This document shows, piece after piece, positions 49,169-57,196 of a DNA stretch of 64,000 bases; within the stretch, counting starts at the first letter, position 1, and each line of letters begins with the position of its first letter. The notes below the pieces were generated by a model. It did no database searches and was not told where the DNA came from. It worked only from the letters and a program-made list of their open reading frames with translations. Source of the stretch: Microbacterium sp. zg-Y1090 (lineage in GTDB: Bacteria; Actinomycetota; Actinomycetes; Actinomycetales; Microbacteriaceae); assembly GCF_030246945.1 (NCBI RefSeq), contig NZ_CP126742.1, positions 744,001-808,000 of the forward strand. Reading direction: 5' to 3'. Position numbers and translations under genes: made by a program.

Positions 49169-49801
49169 ATGAACGGTTCATTCGACAGCGGTTTCGGCTC
49201 CGGTTCCGGGGGGCGCGGCGGCGGTTTCGGCGCGGGCGGCGGCTTCGGCGGCAGCGGGGGCGGTGGCTCGCACGGGTTCGGCATCGGCGATATCGGACAG
49301 GGCATGTGGGATGCCGTGGACCAGCTGCGTCGCGCCTTCGAACCGCGCCCGAGCGGCACGAGCCGGATGGGGCGCGGCGACGTGCGCGTGGCGGTGCTCA
49401 GCCTGCTGGCCGAGCGGCCGATGCACGGCTACCAGATCATCCAGGAGATCGAGGATCGCAGCGGCGGATCGTGGAAGCCCAGCGCCGGCAGCGTCTACCC
49501 GACGCTGCAGCTGCTGGCCGATGAAGGCCTGATCACCGCGGAAGAGGCCAACGGTCGCAAGACCTACGCGCTCACCGAGGCAGGCCGCATCGAGGCGGAC
49601 GCCGTCGCGGGCAAGTCGGCGCCGTGGGAGGGCGCCTCGAAGGAGAACGCGCGCATGACCGCGCTGCCCAAGGCGGGCATGGAGCTCGCTCAGGCCGCCG
49701 CGCAGGTGGGCCGGTCGGGCTCGCCCGAGCAGGTGCACGAGGCGGTCGAGATCCTCAACGACGCGCGCCGCCGGCTCTACGCGCTTCTCGCCCAGGACTG
49801 A
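49169..49801 (+). CDS. PadR family regulator with glycine-rich N-terminus
   Basis: A 210-residue regulator. The first 40 residues are almost only Gly, Ser and Phe and must be disordered; the winged helix covers residues 66-145 (VAVLSLLAERPMHGYQIIQEI ... GSVYPTLQLLADEGLI split), and a C-terminal dimerisation helix follows. GAGGGGGACC is the ribosome site. It lies 5 bp before the AarF-family gene, with which it is cotranscribed. Confidence 0.88.
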   Translation: MNGSFDSGFGSGSGGRGGGFGAGGGFGGSGGGGSHGFGIGDIGQGMWDAVDQLRRAFEPRPSGTSRMGRGDVRVAVLSLLAERPMHGYQIIQEIEDRSGGSWKPSAGSVYPTLQLLADEGLITAEEANGRKTYALTEAGRIEADAVAGKSAPWEGASKENARMTALPKAGMELAQAAAQVGRSGSPEQVHEAVEILNDARRRLYALLAQD

Positions 49802-49806
49802 GCAGC

Positions 49807-51555
49807 GTGACGGAGGAGCGCCGGGGGCGGCAGATGTCCGTTCCCGGCGTGGGGGACACGCGCGCTCGTTCCCGCCGCATCCTGCGCTTCGCTGCGCGTT
49901 ACCTCGTGCAGTCGTGGTGGTACGAGTTGTTCCTTCCGCGCTTCGGCCTCGGGCGCTTCGTCGCCCGGGGCCGTGCGGCGCGGATGACGCGCATCGCGCA
50001 GCGCTTCCACGTGCTGGCCGTCGATCTCGGCGGGCTCATGATCAAGGTCGGGCAGTTCATGTCGTCGCGGCTCGACGTGCTGCCGCCCGAGATCACGAAG
50101 GAACTCGAAGGGCTGCAGGACGAGGTGCCGCCTGTGCCGTTCCCCGCGATCCGCGCGGCTGCCGAGGCCGAGCTGGGCATCGCGCTCGACGTCGCCTACG
50201 CCGCGTTCGACGAGGTGCCGGTGGCTGCGGCATCCCTCGGCCAGGCCCACCGAGCCCGCCTCGCGGCGCTCGACGAGGAACTCACCGGGTTCGCCGATGT
50301 GATCGTGAAGGTGCAGCGTCCCGGCATCCAGGAGATCGTCGACGTCGACCTTGCTGCGCTGCGCCGAGTGGGGCGGTGGCTCAGCCGCGTGCAGGTGGTC
50401 GCCCGTCGGGTGGACATGCCGGCCCTCGTGGAGGAGTTCGCCGCGACGAGCAGGGCCGAGATCGACTACCTGCTCGAAGCGGGCAACGCGGAGCGGTTCG
50501 CCGAGAACGCCGCCGACGACCGGCGGGTGAGCGTGCCCGAGGTGGTGTGGGAGCGCACCACGCGGCGGGTGCTGACCCTGTCGGATGTCACGGCGATCAA
50601 GGTCACCGACGTCGACGCGCTGCGGGCGGCGGGCATCGACCCGGCCGAGGTCGCGCACACGTTCGCATCCGTCATGTTCGGGCAGCTGTTCGGCGACGGG
50701 TTCTTCCATGCCGACCCGCACCCCGGGAACATCTTCGTCACCCCGCTCGCGACGCCCGACGGCGGGCGCGGTGCGGATGCCGGGGGATCGCCCCCCTGGG
50801 TGCTGACGTTCATCGACTTCGGGATGATGGGCGAGGTCACCCCGACGCTGCGCCGAGGGTTGCGCAGGCTCGTGATCGCTGTTGCCGCACGCGATGGGAA
50901 AGGCCTCGTCGACGGCATCCGGGATGTGGGGGTGCTGCTGCCCTCGGCCGACACCCGTGAGCTGGAGCGGGCGATGACGCAGCTGTTCGCGCGCTTCGGC
51001 GGGATGGGCTTCGCTGAGCTGCAGCAGGTCGATCCCCAGGAGTTCCGGGACTTCGCGGTGGAGTTCGGTGACGTGGTGCGGGCGATGCCGTTCCAGTTGC
51101 CCGAGAACTTCTTGCTGATCATCCGGTCGATGTCGCTGGTGTCCGGCGTATGCAGCTCGCTGCAGGCGGACTTCAACCTGTGGGACGCGGTCGAGCCGTA
51201 CGCCGGCCAGCTGCTGCGCGACGAGCGGGGCAATGTGCTGCAGGACGCTGTCACGCAGGCGGCGTCGACGGCGTCGATCGCGGCAGGGCTGCCGCGGCGG
51301 ATCAACGACGTCATCGAGCGGATCGACGAGGGCGCGATCGCCGTCGAGACGCCGCGGCTCGACCGGCGGCTGGCGCGGCTCGAGCGGGCGGCGCGGCGGG
51401 TCGTGTCGGCCATCCTCTTCGGCGGTCTGCTGGTGGGAGGGGTGCTGCTGCGTCCCGCCGAGGAGGCGTTCGGCACTGTGCTCATGGTCGCCTCGGTGCC
51501 GCCCCTGCTGCACGCCCTGTTCGCAGGGATGGTGGGCCCGCGCGGTCCCGCCTGA
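49807..51555 (+). CDS. AarF/ABC1/UbiB kinase-like protein
   Basis: A 582-residue atypical kinase. Family motifs: IKVGQFMSSRLDVLP (KxGQ) near residue 80, AAASLGQAHRA (A-rich loop) near residue 140, VIVKVQRPG (Lys), HADPHPGNIF near residue 300 and TFIDFGMMG (DFG). Two hydrophobic helices near residues 540-575 anchor it to the membrane. Members act in quinone or lipid homeostasis. GTG 49807 or ATG 49834 could be the start; homology begins after both. Confidence 0.86.
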   Translation: MTEERRGRQMSVPGVGDTRARSRRILRFAARYLVQSWWYELFLPRFGLGRFVARGRAARMTRIAQRFHVLAVDLGGLMIKVGQFMSSRLDVLPPEITKELEGLQDEVPPVPFPAIRAAAEAELGIALDVAYAAFDEVPVAAASLGQAHRARLAALDEELTGFADVIVKVQRPGIQEIVDVDLAALRRVGRWLSRVQVVARRVDMPALVEEFAATSRAEIDYLLEAGNAERFAENAADDRRVSVPEVVWERTTRRVLTLSDVTAIKVTDVDALRAAGIDPAEVAHTFASVMFGQLFGDGFFHADPHPGNIFVTPLATPDGGRGADAGGSPPWVLTFIDFGMMGEVTPTLRRGLRRLVIAVAARDGKGLVDGIRDVGVLLPSADTRELERAMTQLFARFGGMGFAELQQVDPQEFRDFAVEFGDVVRAMPFQLPENFLLIIRSMSLVSGVCSSLQADFNLWDAVEPYAGQLLRDERGNVLQDAVTQAASTASIAAGLPRRINDVIERIDEGAIAVETPRLDRRLARLERAARRVVSAILFGGLLVGGVLLRPAEEAFGTVLMVASVPPLLHALFAGMVGPRGPA

Positions 51556-51609
51556 GGCGCCGCGGGGCGGTGGAACGGCGGAGCCGCGGGGAACGGTGGA
51601 GCGGCCGGC

Positions 51610-51969
51610 TCAGGTGGTACCCGGCTCGGCACGCTCCCGGCACCACTCGACGAACTTCTTCGCGCGACCATCGGGAGCGAAGTGCACCTCCCAGAGGTTC
51701 ACCCAGTTGGTGTCGCCCGGGTAGTCGATCGTGCCGCGGATGATGCCGAGATCATCGTTCTCGATCAGTACGTCGAGATCGTGCTGCGGGTCGGCGCCCT
51801 CGGATTCCGGCCATGCAGCGAGGATCGCGTCGATCCCCCGCGCGGGATCGGGGTCGTCGGGCCGGAACCAGTATTCGGCATCGTCGGCGAAGATGGCGCG
51901 GACGTCGTCGGGGTTCTCGGTCTGCCAGGCGGTGATGTAGCCGTCCAGCCAGGTGCGTGTTCTGCTCAT
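51610..51969 (-). CDS. SnoaL/NTF2-like protein
   Basis: A 119-residue cone-fold protein: WLDGYITAWQTENPDDVRAIF, then DDAEYWFRPDDPDPARGIDAIL and VNLWEVHFAPDGRAKKFVEWC (split). Typical ligand-binding or isomerase scaffold with unknown substrate. A leaderless TAGACC -10 box precedes the ATG. Confidence 0.82.
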   Translation of the reverse strand: MSRTRTWLDGYITAWQTENPDDVRAIFADDAEYWFRPDDPDPARGIDAILAAWPESEGADPQHDLDVLIENDDLGIIRGTIDYPGDTNWVNLWEVHFAPDGRAKKFVEWCRERAEPGTT

Positions 51970-51975
51970 GGCGAT

Positions 51976-51981
51976 GGTCTA
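51976..51981 (-). promoter_or_regulatory. leaderless -10 box TAGACC
   Basis: Ends 6 nt before the ATG at 51969. Confidence 0.45.
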
Positions 51982-52019
51982 CTCCGGGGTGCGGACACTG
52001 CGCAGTGGGATTGACAGGC

Positions 52020-52084
52020 GGTCGGGCGGTTCGGTCGGGCGGTTCGGTCGGGCGGTTCGGTCGGGCGGTTCGGTCGGGCGGTTC
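52020..52084. repeat. 13-bp tandem repeat, 5 copies
   Basis: GGTCGGGCGGTTC is repeated five times without a mismatch, ending 4 bp before the stop codon of the convergent-side DUF222-HNH gene. Confidence 0.9.
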
Positions 52085-52087
52085 GCC

Positions 52088-53437
52088 TCAGAAAGGCGCC
52101 GGATCGAACTCGGGTTCGGTGGCGAAGGCGACCTCGCTGACCGGGCGGTCGATGTACACCCGACCGGTCGGGGAGGTCCACCTCAGCACGCCACCGGCGT
52201 CTTGCTGGACGCGCCAGGGAGAGTGGTGCTTGCCGCTGTGATGTCGTCTGCAGAAGTGGGCGAGATTCGCGATCGCGGTCGGTCCGCCGTGCGCGTGATC
52301 GATGGTGTGATCGATGTCGCACAGACGCGCCGGTATCCGGCAGGCGGGGAACCGGCAGTGCTGATCGCGCGTGCGCAGATGCCGGCGCATCTCTTCGGAG
52401 GGACGGTAGCGGTCGACGGCGAGAACGGCGCCCGAGACCGGGTGGGTGAGGATGCGGTCCCATCCGGGTGCCCCGGCCGCCAGGGTGCGCGCTGTCACAG
52501 CGTCGATCGGCCCGTGCCCGACGAGGGTGGTCGGCTCGAATGGGTCGGCGACATGATCGCCGATGAGCGTGAGTACCGGCACCGTGACCTGGATGTTCGC
52601 GCGGATCGCCTCACGTCCGCCCGGGATCGATACCGAGGAGGGCATGCCGGTGAGCAGCAGATCGCTCAAGGCGTCGGCCCGCAGCTCATTCAGGGTGCGG
52701 GTGTCGGGGGTGGCATCCGACGGGACGTCGTCGACCGGGAGGAGCGCGTCGTCATCGTCCGAGGCGCTGCGTGCGGTCTGGGCGATGCGGGCGATCTGCG
52801 AGATACGGTCGTACGCGCCGTGGGCGAGTGCGGCGGGGAGGATGGCGACGAGTTCGGCCATGCCGTCGTCGAGGTCGGTGAGGGAGACGCTGCGCCGCAG
52901 CCGTGCCTGCCGGTGGCGCTCGTCGAAGGTGGTCTCGGCGAACCACTGGGCGCGCAGCCGCGCGATCGGCGCCACCCGCGTGGCCGCTTCGGATTCGGCG
53001 TAGGGCAGGATGGCGGCTTCGTACTTGGCACGCAGTTCAGGACGCGCGATGATCGCGCCGTTGCCGACGATGACCCGCACGTGGGCGCTGGAGATGCGGC
53101 CCGCCTCGAGCGACGCGAGGGTGGCCGGGTAGTCGTTGACGAGGGTGGCGGCATCAGCCATCTGGCGCTGCACGGTGCGGTCGCTGACCCGCCAGGCGGC
53201 GGCGATCTCGGATGCCGCGATGCGGTGCGGCATCTCGGCTTCGGAGCGGTGCTGCAAGCCGGCATCCATCACCCAGTCGTCGACGATGGCACCGCTCGCG
53301 GCGAGCAGCCGGGCCTCGTGCGCCTGCAGGCGTGCCATCTGCTGCCGCACCCCGACGAGGTCGGGAAGCACCTCGCCGAGCCGGTCGACAGCACGCGCAG
53401 CGGCTTCGTCGGCGGGGAGGTACCTGGTTCTCGGCAT
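52088..53437 (-). CDS. DUF222 and HNH endonuclease domain protein (13E12 family)
   Basis: A 449-residue protein with a DUF222 domain (residues 20-300) and a C-terminal HNH nuclease domain, QHCRFPACRIPARLCDIDHT then HAHGGPTAIANLAHFCRRHH, with complete zinc and catalytic His residues (near residues 365-410). These 13E12-type proteins are abundant in actinobacteria, and several in mycobacteria are DNA-damage-induced. The ATG at 53437 is leaderless (GACAAT), and an SOS-like box overlaps the -35 region. Confidence 0.9.
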   Translation of the reverse strand: MPRTRYLPADEAAARAVDRLGEVLPDLVGVRQQMARLQAHEARLLAASGAIVDDWVMDAGLQHRSEAEMPHRIAASEIAAAWRVSDRTVQRQMADAATLVNDYPATLASLEAGRISSAHVRVIVGNGAIIARPELRAKYEAAILPYAESEAATRVAPIARLRAQWFAETTFDERHRQARLRRSVSLTDLDDGMAELVAILPAALAHGAYDRISQIARIAQTARSASDDDDALLPVDDVPSDATPDTRTLNELRADALSDLLLTGMPSSVSIPGGREAIRANIQVTVPVLTLIGDHVADPFEPTTLVGHGPIDAVTARTLAAGAPGWDRILTHPVSGAVLAVDRYRPSEEMRRHLRTRDQHCRFPACRIPARLCDIDHTIDHAHGGPTAIANLAHFCRRHHSGKHHSPWRVQQDAGGVLRWTSPTGRVYIDRPVSEVAFATEPEFDPAPF

Positions 53438-53443
53438 GCATCC

Positions 53444-53474
53444 ATTGTCGCGCAACCCTAGGACATTTGTTCGA
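53444..53474 (-). promoter_or_regulatory. leaderless promoter with LexA (SOS) box
   Basis: -10 GACAAT at 53444-53449. TAGGAC-ATTT-GTTCGA at 53459-53474 matches the actinobacterial LexA consensus TCGAAC-N4-GTTCGA at 10 of 12 positions and covers the expected -35. Confidence 0.6.
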
Positions 53475-53488
53475 GTAACAGCAGTGCC

Positions 53489-53497
53489 TGTGGATAA
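53489..53497. promoter_or_regulatory. isolated perfect DnaA box TGTGGATAA
   Basis: The complement is TTATCCACA, the strict DnaA box. Single copy, 15 bp beyond the SOS box; no second box nearby, so not an origin. Confidence 0.4.
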
Positions 53498-53549
53498 CGT
53501 GCAACGACGAGCGGGGCGCCCAGCCAGCGGTGCGGCCGCTCGGGGGGAG

Positions 53550-54476
53550 TCAGGCGCGAATCTCACGGGGGCGGCGCAGGAGCGCACGGAGCCCCAGTCC
53601 GATCGCCGCCACGACGATCGCCGTCAGGATCGGTCGCATCGCCAGTGCCGGCTCGAACAGCGCCATGCGGAAGACCCCGAGCCCGTAGTCGAGCATGTCG
53701 GCGGGGCTTTCCGCCAGCACGCGTGAGCCGACTGCATTGGTCAGGCCGGTGACGACGGCCGGGGTCACCCACACGATGACGATGGCGGCGATGGCCGCGA
53801 TGACCCTTCCCGCCGTCGACACTCCCGTCCACGTGATCGCCGCGCCCACCAGCACGGCGGGCACCCACTGCACAAGCCACAGGGCAGCGGGGAACTCCGG
53901 GGGAAAGGAGCCGAAGGGCACGATGATCGCAGACAGCCACCCGCCCGCGGCGGCCGAGCCCACCGCGAGACCGATCAGCGCGCCGGCCTGCGGCGCGGTC
54001 GCGATGAGTGTGGTCGCTGCCAGGCCGATGGCGATCGTGAGCACGCTGCCGAGGGTCAGCCCCGTCACATAGATCGCCGATTCTGTGCGCTCCTGCAGCG
54101 TTGCGGCCACCGTGGCGGCGGTCTGCGCGACGGCACCCAGCTGGACGAGGCCCACACCCGCAAGCAGAAAGCCGGTTGCCCGCCGTCTCGAGCGGGCGCC
54201 GAGCGCGCGGCCGCCGATGCCGGCGAGGGCAGCACCCACGACGATCACGGAGAGGATCAGCCCCACGGCGTATTGACTGAACGGCAACAGGATGATCGGC
54301 GGGACGCCGGGCGTGAACGCCCACAGGTTCTGCGTCGGCATCCGCGCTCCGGTGAGGAGCCAGGGGAGGAGCCCGACCAGCGCGGCCGTCGCCCCGGTGA
54401 GCGGAAAGAGCCAGAGCGGACGGGTGCGCTGCGGGACCCTCTTCACCGACCCGGACGTGATGGGCTCGGGATTCAT
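53550..54476 (-). CDS. multi-pass membrane protein of unknown function
   Basis: A 308-residue protein with about eight helices (TM1 near residue 25; the last near residue 285) and a basic tail RRPREIRA. Loop residues MPTQNLWAFTPGVPPIILLPFSQYAVG (split) follow TM1. There are no motifs of known transporters or enzymes. A TAGGCT -10 candidate lies about 40 nt upstream. Confidence 0.75.
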   Translation of the reverse strand: MNPEPITSGSVKRVPQRTRPLWLFPLTGATAALVGLLPWLLTGARMPTQNLWAFTPGVPPIILLPFSQYAVGLILSVIVVGAALAGIGGRALGARSRRRATGFLLAGVGLVQLGAVAQTAATVAATLQERTESAIYVTGLTLGSVLTIAIGLAATTLIATAPQAGALIGLAVGSAAAGGWLSAIIVPFGSFPPEFPAALWLVQWVPAVLVGAAITWTGVSTAGRVIAAIAAIVIVWVTPAVVTGLTNAVGSRVLAESPADMLDYGLGVFRMALFEPALAMRPILTAIVVAAIGLGLRALLRRPREIRA

Positions 54477-54610
54477 GGCTTCTTCGATGGGCTCGACGCG
54501 GACCGGCGGCGCCAGCCTACGTGCGGGTGAGCGGTGTCAGGGAGCATCACCACGGAGCCGCCCCGCCGGATCTTCCGCTGGGCTCCCCGTCGAGCGGGCA
54601 GGTGACGCAA

Positions 54611-54659
54611 GACGAAGGCGCCGGTGGCGGGCTGAACCCGCGCACCGGCGCCTTTCGTC
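54611..54659. terminator. strong rho-independent terminator
   Basis: GACGAAGGCGCCGGTG (54611-54626) pairs with CACCGGCGCCTTTCGTC (54643-54659), with one bulged T. It stands directly after the muralytic gene. Confidence 0.8.
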
Positions 54660-54664
54660 GAAGC

Positions 54665-55675
54665 TCAGTACCAGCCGACGGACTGCGAGTGGCCCCAAGC
54701 GCCGCACGGAGATCCGTAGCGCCCGGAGATGTATCCCAGGCCCCACGCGATCTGCGTCGCGGGGTTGGTCTGCCAGTCGGCGCCGGCGCTGGCCATCTTG
54801 CTGCCGGGGAGCGCCTGCGGAATGCCGAAGGCACCGCTGCCGGCGTTGTACGCCTGGTAGTTCCAGCCCGATTCCTTGTTCCACAGCGACACGAGGCATC
54901 CGAACTGGTCGTCGCCCCAGCCGTACCCGGCGAGCATCGAGTGCGCGGTGGCCTGGGCATCGGCCGGGCTTGTGCCGCCCACGGCGCCGCCGGAGGCATA
55001 GACGGGGCTCGGGCTCGCGGGAGCGGACGAGCCGCCGGAGCTGCTCGGGCGCGCAGCGGCCTCGGCCGCCTCTGCCTCCGCGGCAGCGGCGGCCGCAGCG
55101 GCCTCCGCCTCGAGTCGGGCCTGCTCGGCAGCAACGCGCTCGGCTTCGGCGGCGACGGCGGCATCCAGTCGGCCGCGCAGGCCGGCGGTCGCCTCGTTCA
55201 CCGTGCCGGTCTCGGCGGCGACCTCGTCGGTCGTCTCATCCAGGTCCGCGAAGGGAAGTGCCTGTGCCCTCTCGAGCTGCTGCACAGCCGTCGAGAGCCC
55301 TGCGGTGTCGACGGTGGTGTCGGGCGCGCCGATGTCGAGGCCCGACGCGGCGATGTCGGCGGCGACGGCCGTGGCCGCGGCGACAGCGGCCTGCGCCGCG
55401 GCGAGCGCCTGGTCGGCCTCCGAGGCGGGGTCGTCGGCCGTCTTCACCTGCGCGGCGGCCTCGGCGTGCAGGGGCGTCGTGGACGACGCCAGCTCGAAGA
55501 CGGGCGGCTGTGCAGCCCACGCGAGCGAGGCGGCGGGGGTGCTCGCGGTGGAGCACGCTGCCGCCACGATCCCGACCGCGAGCGTCGCGACGGCCAGCAG
55601 CGGGCGGCGGCGCAGACGGCGTTCGGTGTGACGCGTGCTGCGGCGGGTGGGGTTCGTGGTGGTGTCAGAAAGCAA
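54665..55675 (-). CDS. exported lytic-transglycosylase-like protein
   Basis: A 336-residue exported protein. A basic head (RRLRRRP) and hydrophobic helix end in VAAAC, a possible lipobox. Residues 50-210 are Ala-rich coiled coil, residues 215-245 a Ser/Pro linker, and the C-terminal 90 residues are a lysozyme-like domain with catalytic Glu in WNKESGWN, then SGAFGIPQALPGSKM and ATQIAWGLGYISGRYGSP. It cuts peptidoglycan. An in-frame TGA two codons upstream forces the rare TTG start. Confidence 0.87.
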   Translation of the reverse strand: MLSDTTTNPTRRSTRHTERRLRRRPLLAVATLAVGIVAAACSTASTPAASLAWAAQPPVFELASSTTPLHAEAAAQVKTADDPASEADQALAAAQAAVAAATAVAADIAASGLDIGAPDTTVDTAGLSTAVQQLERAQALPFADLDETTDEVAAETGTVNEATAGLRGRLDAAVAAEAERVAAEQARLEAEAAAAAAAAEAEAAEAAARPSSSGGSSAPASPSPVYASGGAVGGTSPADAQATAHSMLAGYGWGDDQFGCLVSLWNKESGWNYQAYNAGSGAFGIPQALPGSKMASAGADWQTNPATQIAWGLGYISGRYGSPCGAWGHSQSVGWY

Positions 55676-55785
55676 GAGTCAGGACCGGTTCCGTAGTCGA
55701 GGGCGCACCGAATGCCGGCGCGTCGAATCCGTTCGGGCGGATCAGGTGGCCCACTCTTGGGGAGGTTTCTGGACGCTTCCGGTGC

Positions 55786-55804
55786 GTTACCTGACCGTTA
55801 CCTG
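55786..55804. promoter_or_regulatory. GTTACCTG direct repeat, MtrA-like box
   Basis: GTTACCTG occurs at 55786-55793 and 55797-55804, 11 bp apart (GGTAAC...GGTAAC toward the gene). It is upstream of a cell-wall hydrolase gene, the class controlled by MtrA in other actinobacteria. Confidence 0.4.
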
Positions 55805-55863
55805 GGCGCGACTGAAGGAAAAGGCGTGGTCAGACCGCTGTTTTTCCGGTGGGTCACTGGGAT

Positions 55864-56901
55864 CTAGGCGAACCGCACCCAGTTCGCGCCTGCGCCGGTT
55901 TCTGCGCGTTCCAACAGGTGCAATCCCTCATCCTCGACGGCGTAGAGCGACACTGTGGTCGATCGCTCGCCTGCCGCGACGAGGTATGCGCCGTCGGGGC
56001 TGACGGCGAATCCGCGCGGCTGCGGCTCGGTCACAGTGAAGCGCTCGGGAGCCGAGACCGTGCCGTCGGCGGCGACTGCCACGGCGCCCAGGGTGCTCTC
56101 AGTGCGCTCCGAGCACCACAGTCGCCGGCCGCCGTCGGAGAAGTGCAGGTCGGCGCCCCAGATGTAGTGATTCGCCATGGGGTCGGCGCCGAATTCGCTG
56201 TGGCCGAGACCCTTCGTCGTGTCGTACGCCGTCGTGGTGTCCTGCAGCGTCAGCACCCCTGTTTCGGTGTCCCTGGCGTAGTGCAGCACCTCACCGGAGA
56301 ACTCGGTGAGGACGTAGACGGCATCCTCGGCATCGTTCAGCACGAGATGGCGCGGGCCGCTGCCGGCGGGGGCGGCGACCGTCTCGGGGCCCAACGGGGT
56401 GAGGGACAGTTCGTCCTCGAGGGCGTACTGCGCGACGAGGTCGGCGCCCAGCGACACGAAGTAGGCGAAGCGCCCGTCAGTGCTGGGGAGCACCGAGTGC
56501 AGGTTCGGGAAGTCGATGCGCGAGATCGGCGCGCTCACCACACCGTCAGCGATCCCGCAGGTGATGCCGAGGCCGCCGCTGTAGGAAGCGCCCAGCAGTC
56601 CGGTGCCGCCTCGGGTGAGGGCGAGGTAGTTCATGCTCCCCGGCACATCACGGCGCGACTGCGGGGTGAGCCGCCCGCTTTCCCGGTCGAGGGACAGAGT
56701 CAGGATGCCGGCGGCGTCACCCTCGGCATCGCCCTTGACTCCGGCGTAGACGAGGTTGCGTTCGGTGTCGACGGCGAAGGTCGAGCACCCCTTCACGCCG
56801 TCGGTGACGGCCAGTCGCTCCAGCTCACCGTCGGCGAGGCGGAACGTGCTGAGGGAGCCGTCGCCGGCGTTGGCGACGAGGACGAGGCGCGAGTCGGTCA
56901 T
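55864..56901 (-). CDS. lactonase family protein (6-phosphogluconolactonase/YbhE type)
   Basis: A 345-residue seven-bladed beta-propeller: VLVANAGDGSLSTFRLADG, then FAVDTERNLVYAGVKG, DFPNLHSVLPSTDGRFAYF, GSGPRHLVLNDAEDAVYVLTE (split) and RGFAVSPDGAYLVAAGE. These are the repeating blades of the YbhE lactonase family, which hydrolyses 6-phosphogluconolactone or carboxymuconolactone. No pentose-phosphate neighbours. TACGAT lies 6 nt before the ATG. Confidence 0.86.
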   Translation of the reverse strand: MTDSRLVLVANAGDGSLSTFRLADGELERLAVTDGVKGCSTFAVDTERNLVYAGVKGDAEGDAAGILTLSLDRESGRLTPQSRRDVPGSMNYLALTRGGTGLLGASYSGGLGITCGIADGVVSAPISRIDFPNLHSVLPSTDGRFAYFVSLGADLVAQYALEDELSLTPLGPETVAAPAGSGPRHLVLNDAEDAVYVLTEFSGEVLHYARDTETGVLTLQDTTTAYDTTKGLGHSEFGADPMANHYIWGADLHFSDGGRRLWCSERTESTLGAVAVAADGTVSAPERFTVTEPQPRGFAVSPDGAYLVAAGERSTTVSLYAVEDEGLHLLERAETGAGANWVRFA

Positions 56902-56907
56902 GTCTCG

Positions 56908-56913
56908 ATCGTA
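56908..56913 (-). promoter_or_regulatory. leaderless -10 box TACGAT
   Basis: Ends 6 nt before the ATG at 56901. Confidence 0.45.
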
Positions 56914-56977
56914 GGAGGCCACGCGGATCGACGCGGAGGGGTTGCGCTGGCGTTTCATTCGGCTCCCCGTGTGGGCC

Positions 56978-57166
56978 GGTCGTTGAGCGAGGGAGCGCAG
57001 CGACCGGTGAGACGTGGTCGTTGAGCGAGGGAGCGCAGCGACCGAGACGAAGCGCGGTTCGGCCGGTGGGCGGGGCGTTTCGTCTCGCTGCGCTCGCTCA
57101 ACGACCACGGGGCGGGGGCGTTTCGTCTCGCTGCGCTCGCTCAACGACCGGAGGGTGCGCGCTCGC
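56978..57166. repeat. REP-like cluster, five copies in two orientations
   Basis: GGTCGTTGAGCGAGGGAGCG occurs directly at 56978 and 57016; the inverted form CGTTTCGTCTCGCTGCGCTC is at 57076 and 57119 and a partial copy ends at 57166. Direct and inverted copies can fold into large hairpins between two divergent genes. Confidence 0.85.
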
Positions 57167-57184
57167 TCGACGACCGGGGCGGCG

Positions 57185-57190
57185 TAGCCT
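57185..57190 (+). promoter_or_regulatory. leaderless -10 box TAGCCT
   Basis: Ends 6 nt before the ATG at 57197 and begins some 19 bp after the REP cluster. Confidence 0.5.
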
Positions 57191-57196
57191 GAACGG

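Noticed and set aside
53489..53497. Replication origin
   Set aside because: A single DnaA box without clustering or dnaA/dnaN neighbours is not an origin.
52088..53587. Longer start of the DUF222-HNH protein
   Set aside because: The 50 extra residues lack homology and would run through the -10 box, SOS box and DnaA box.
55676..55864. c-di-AMP (ydaO) riboswitch upstream of the cell-wall hydrolase
   Set aside because: Such switches precede related genes in actinobacteria, and GATCCGCCCGAA looked suggestive, but the GGGGTGAATC core and the other conserved segments are absent.
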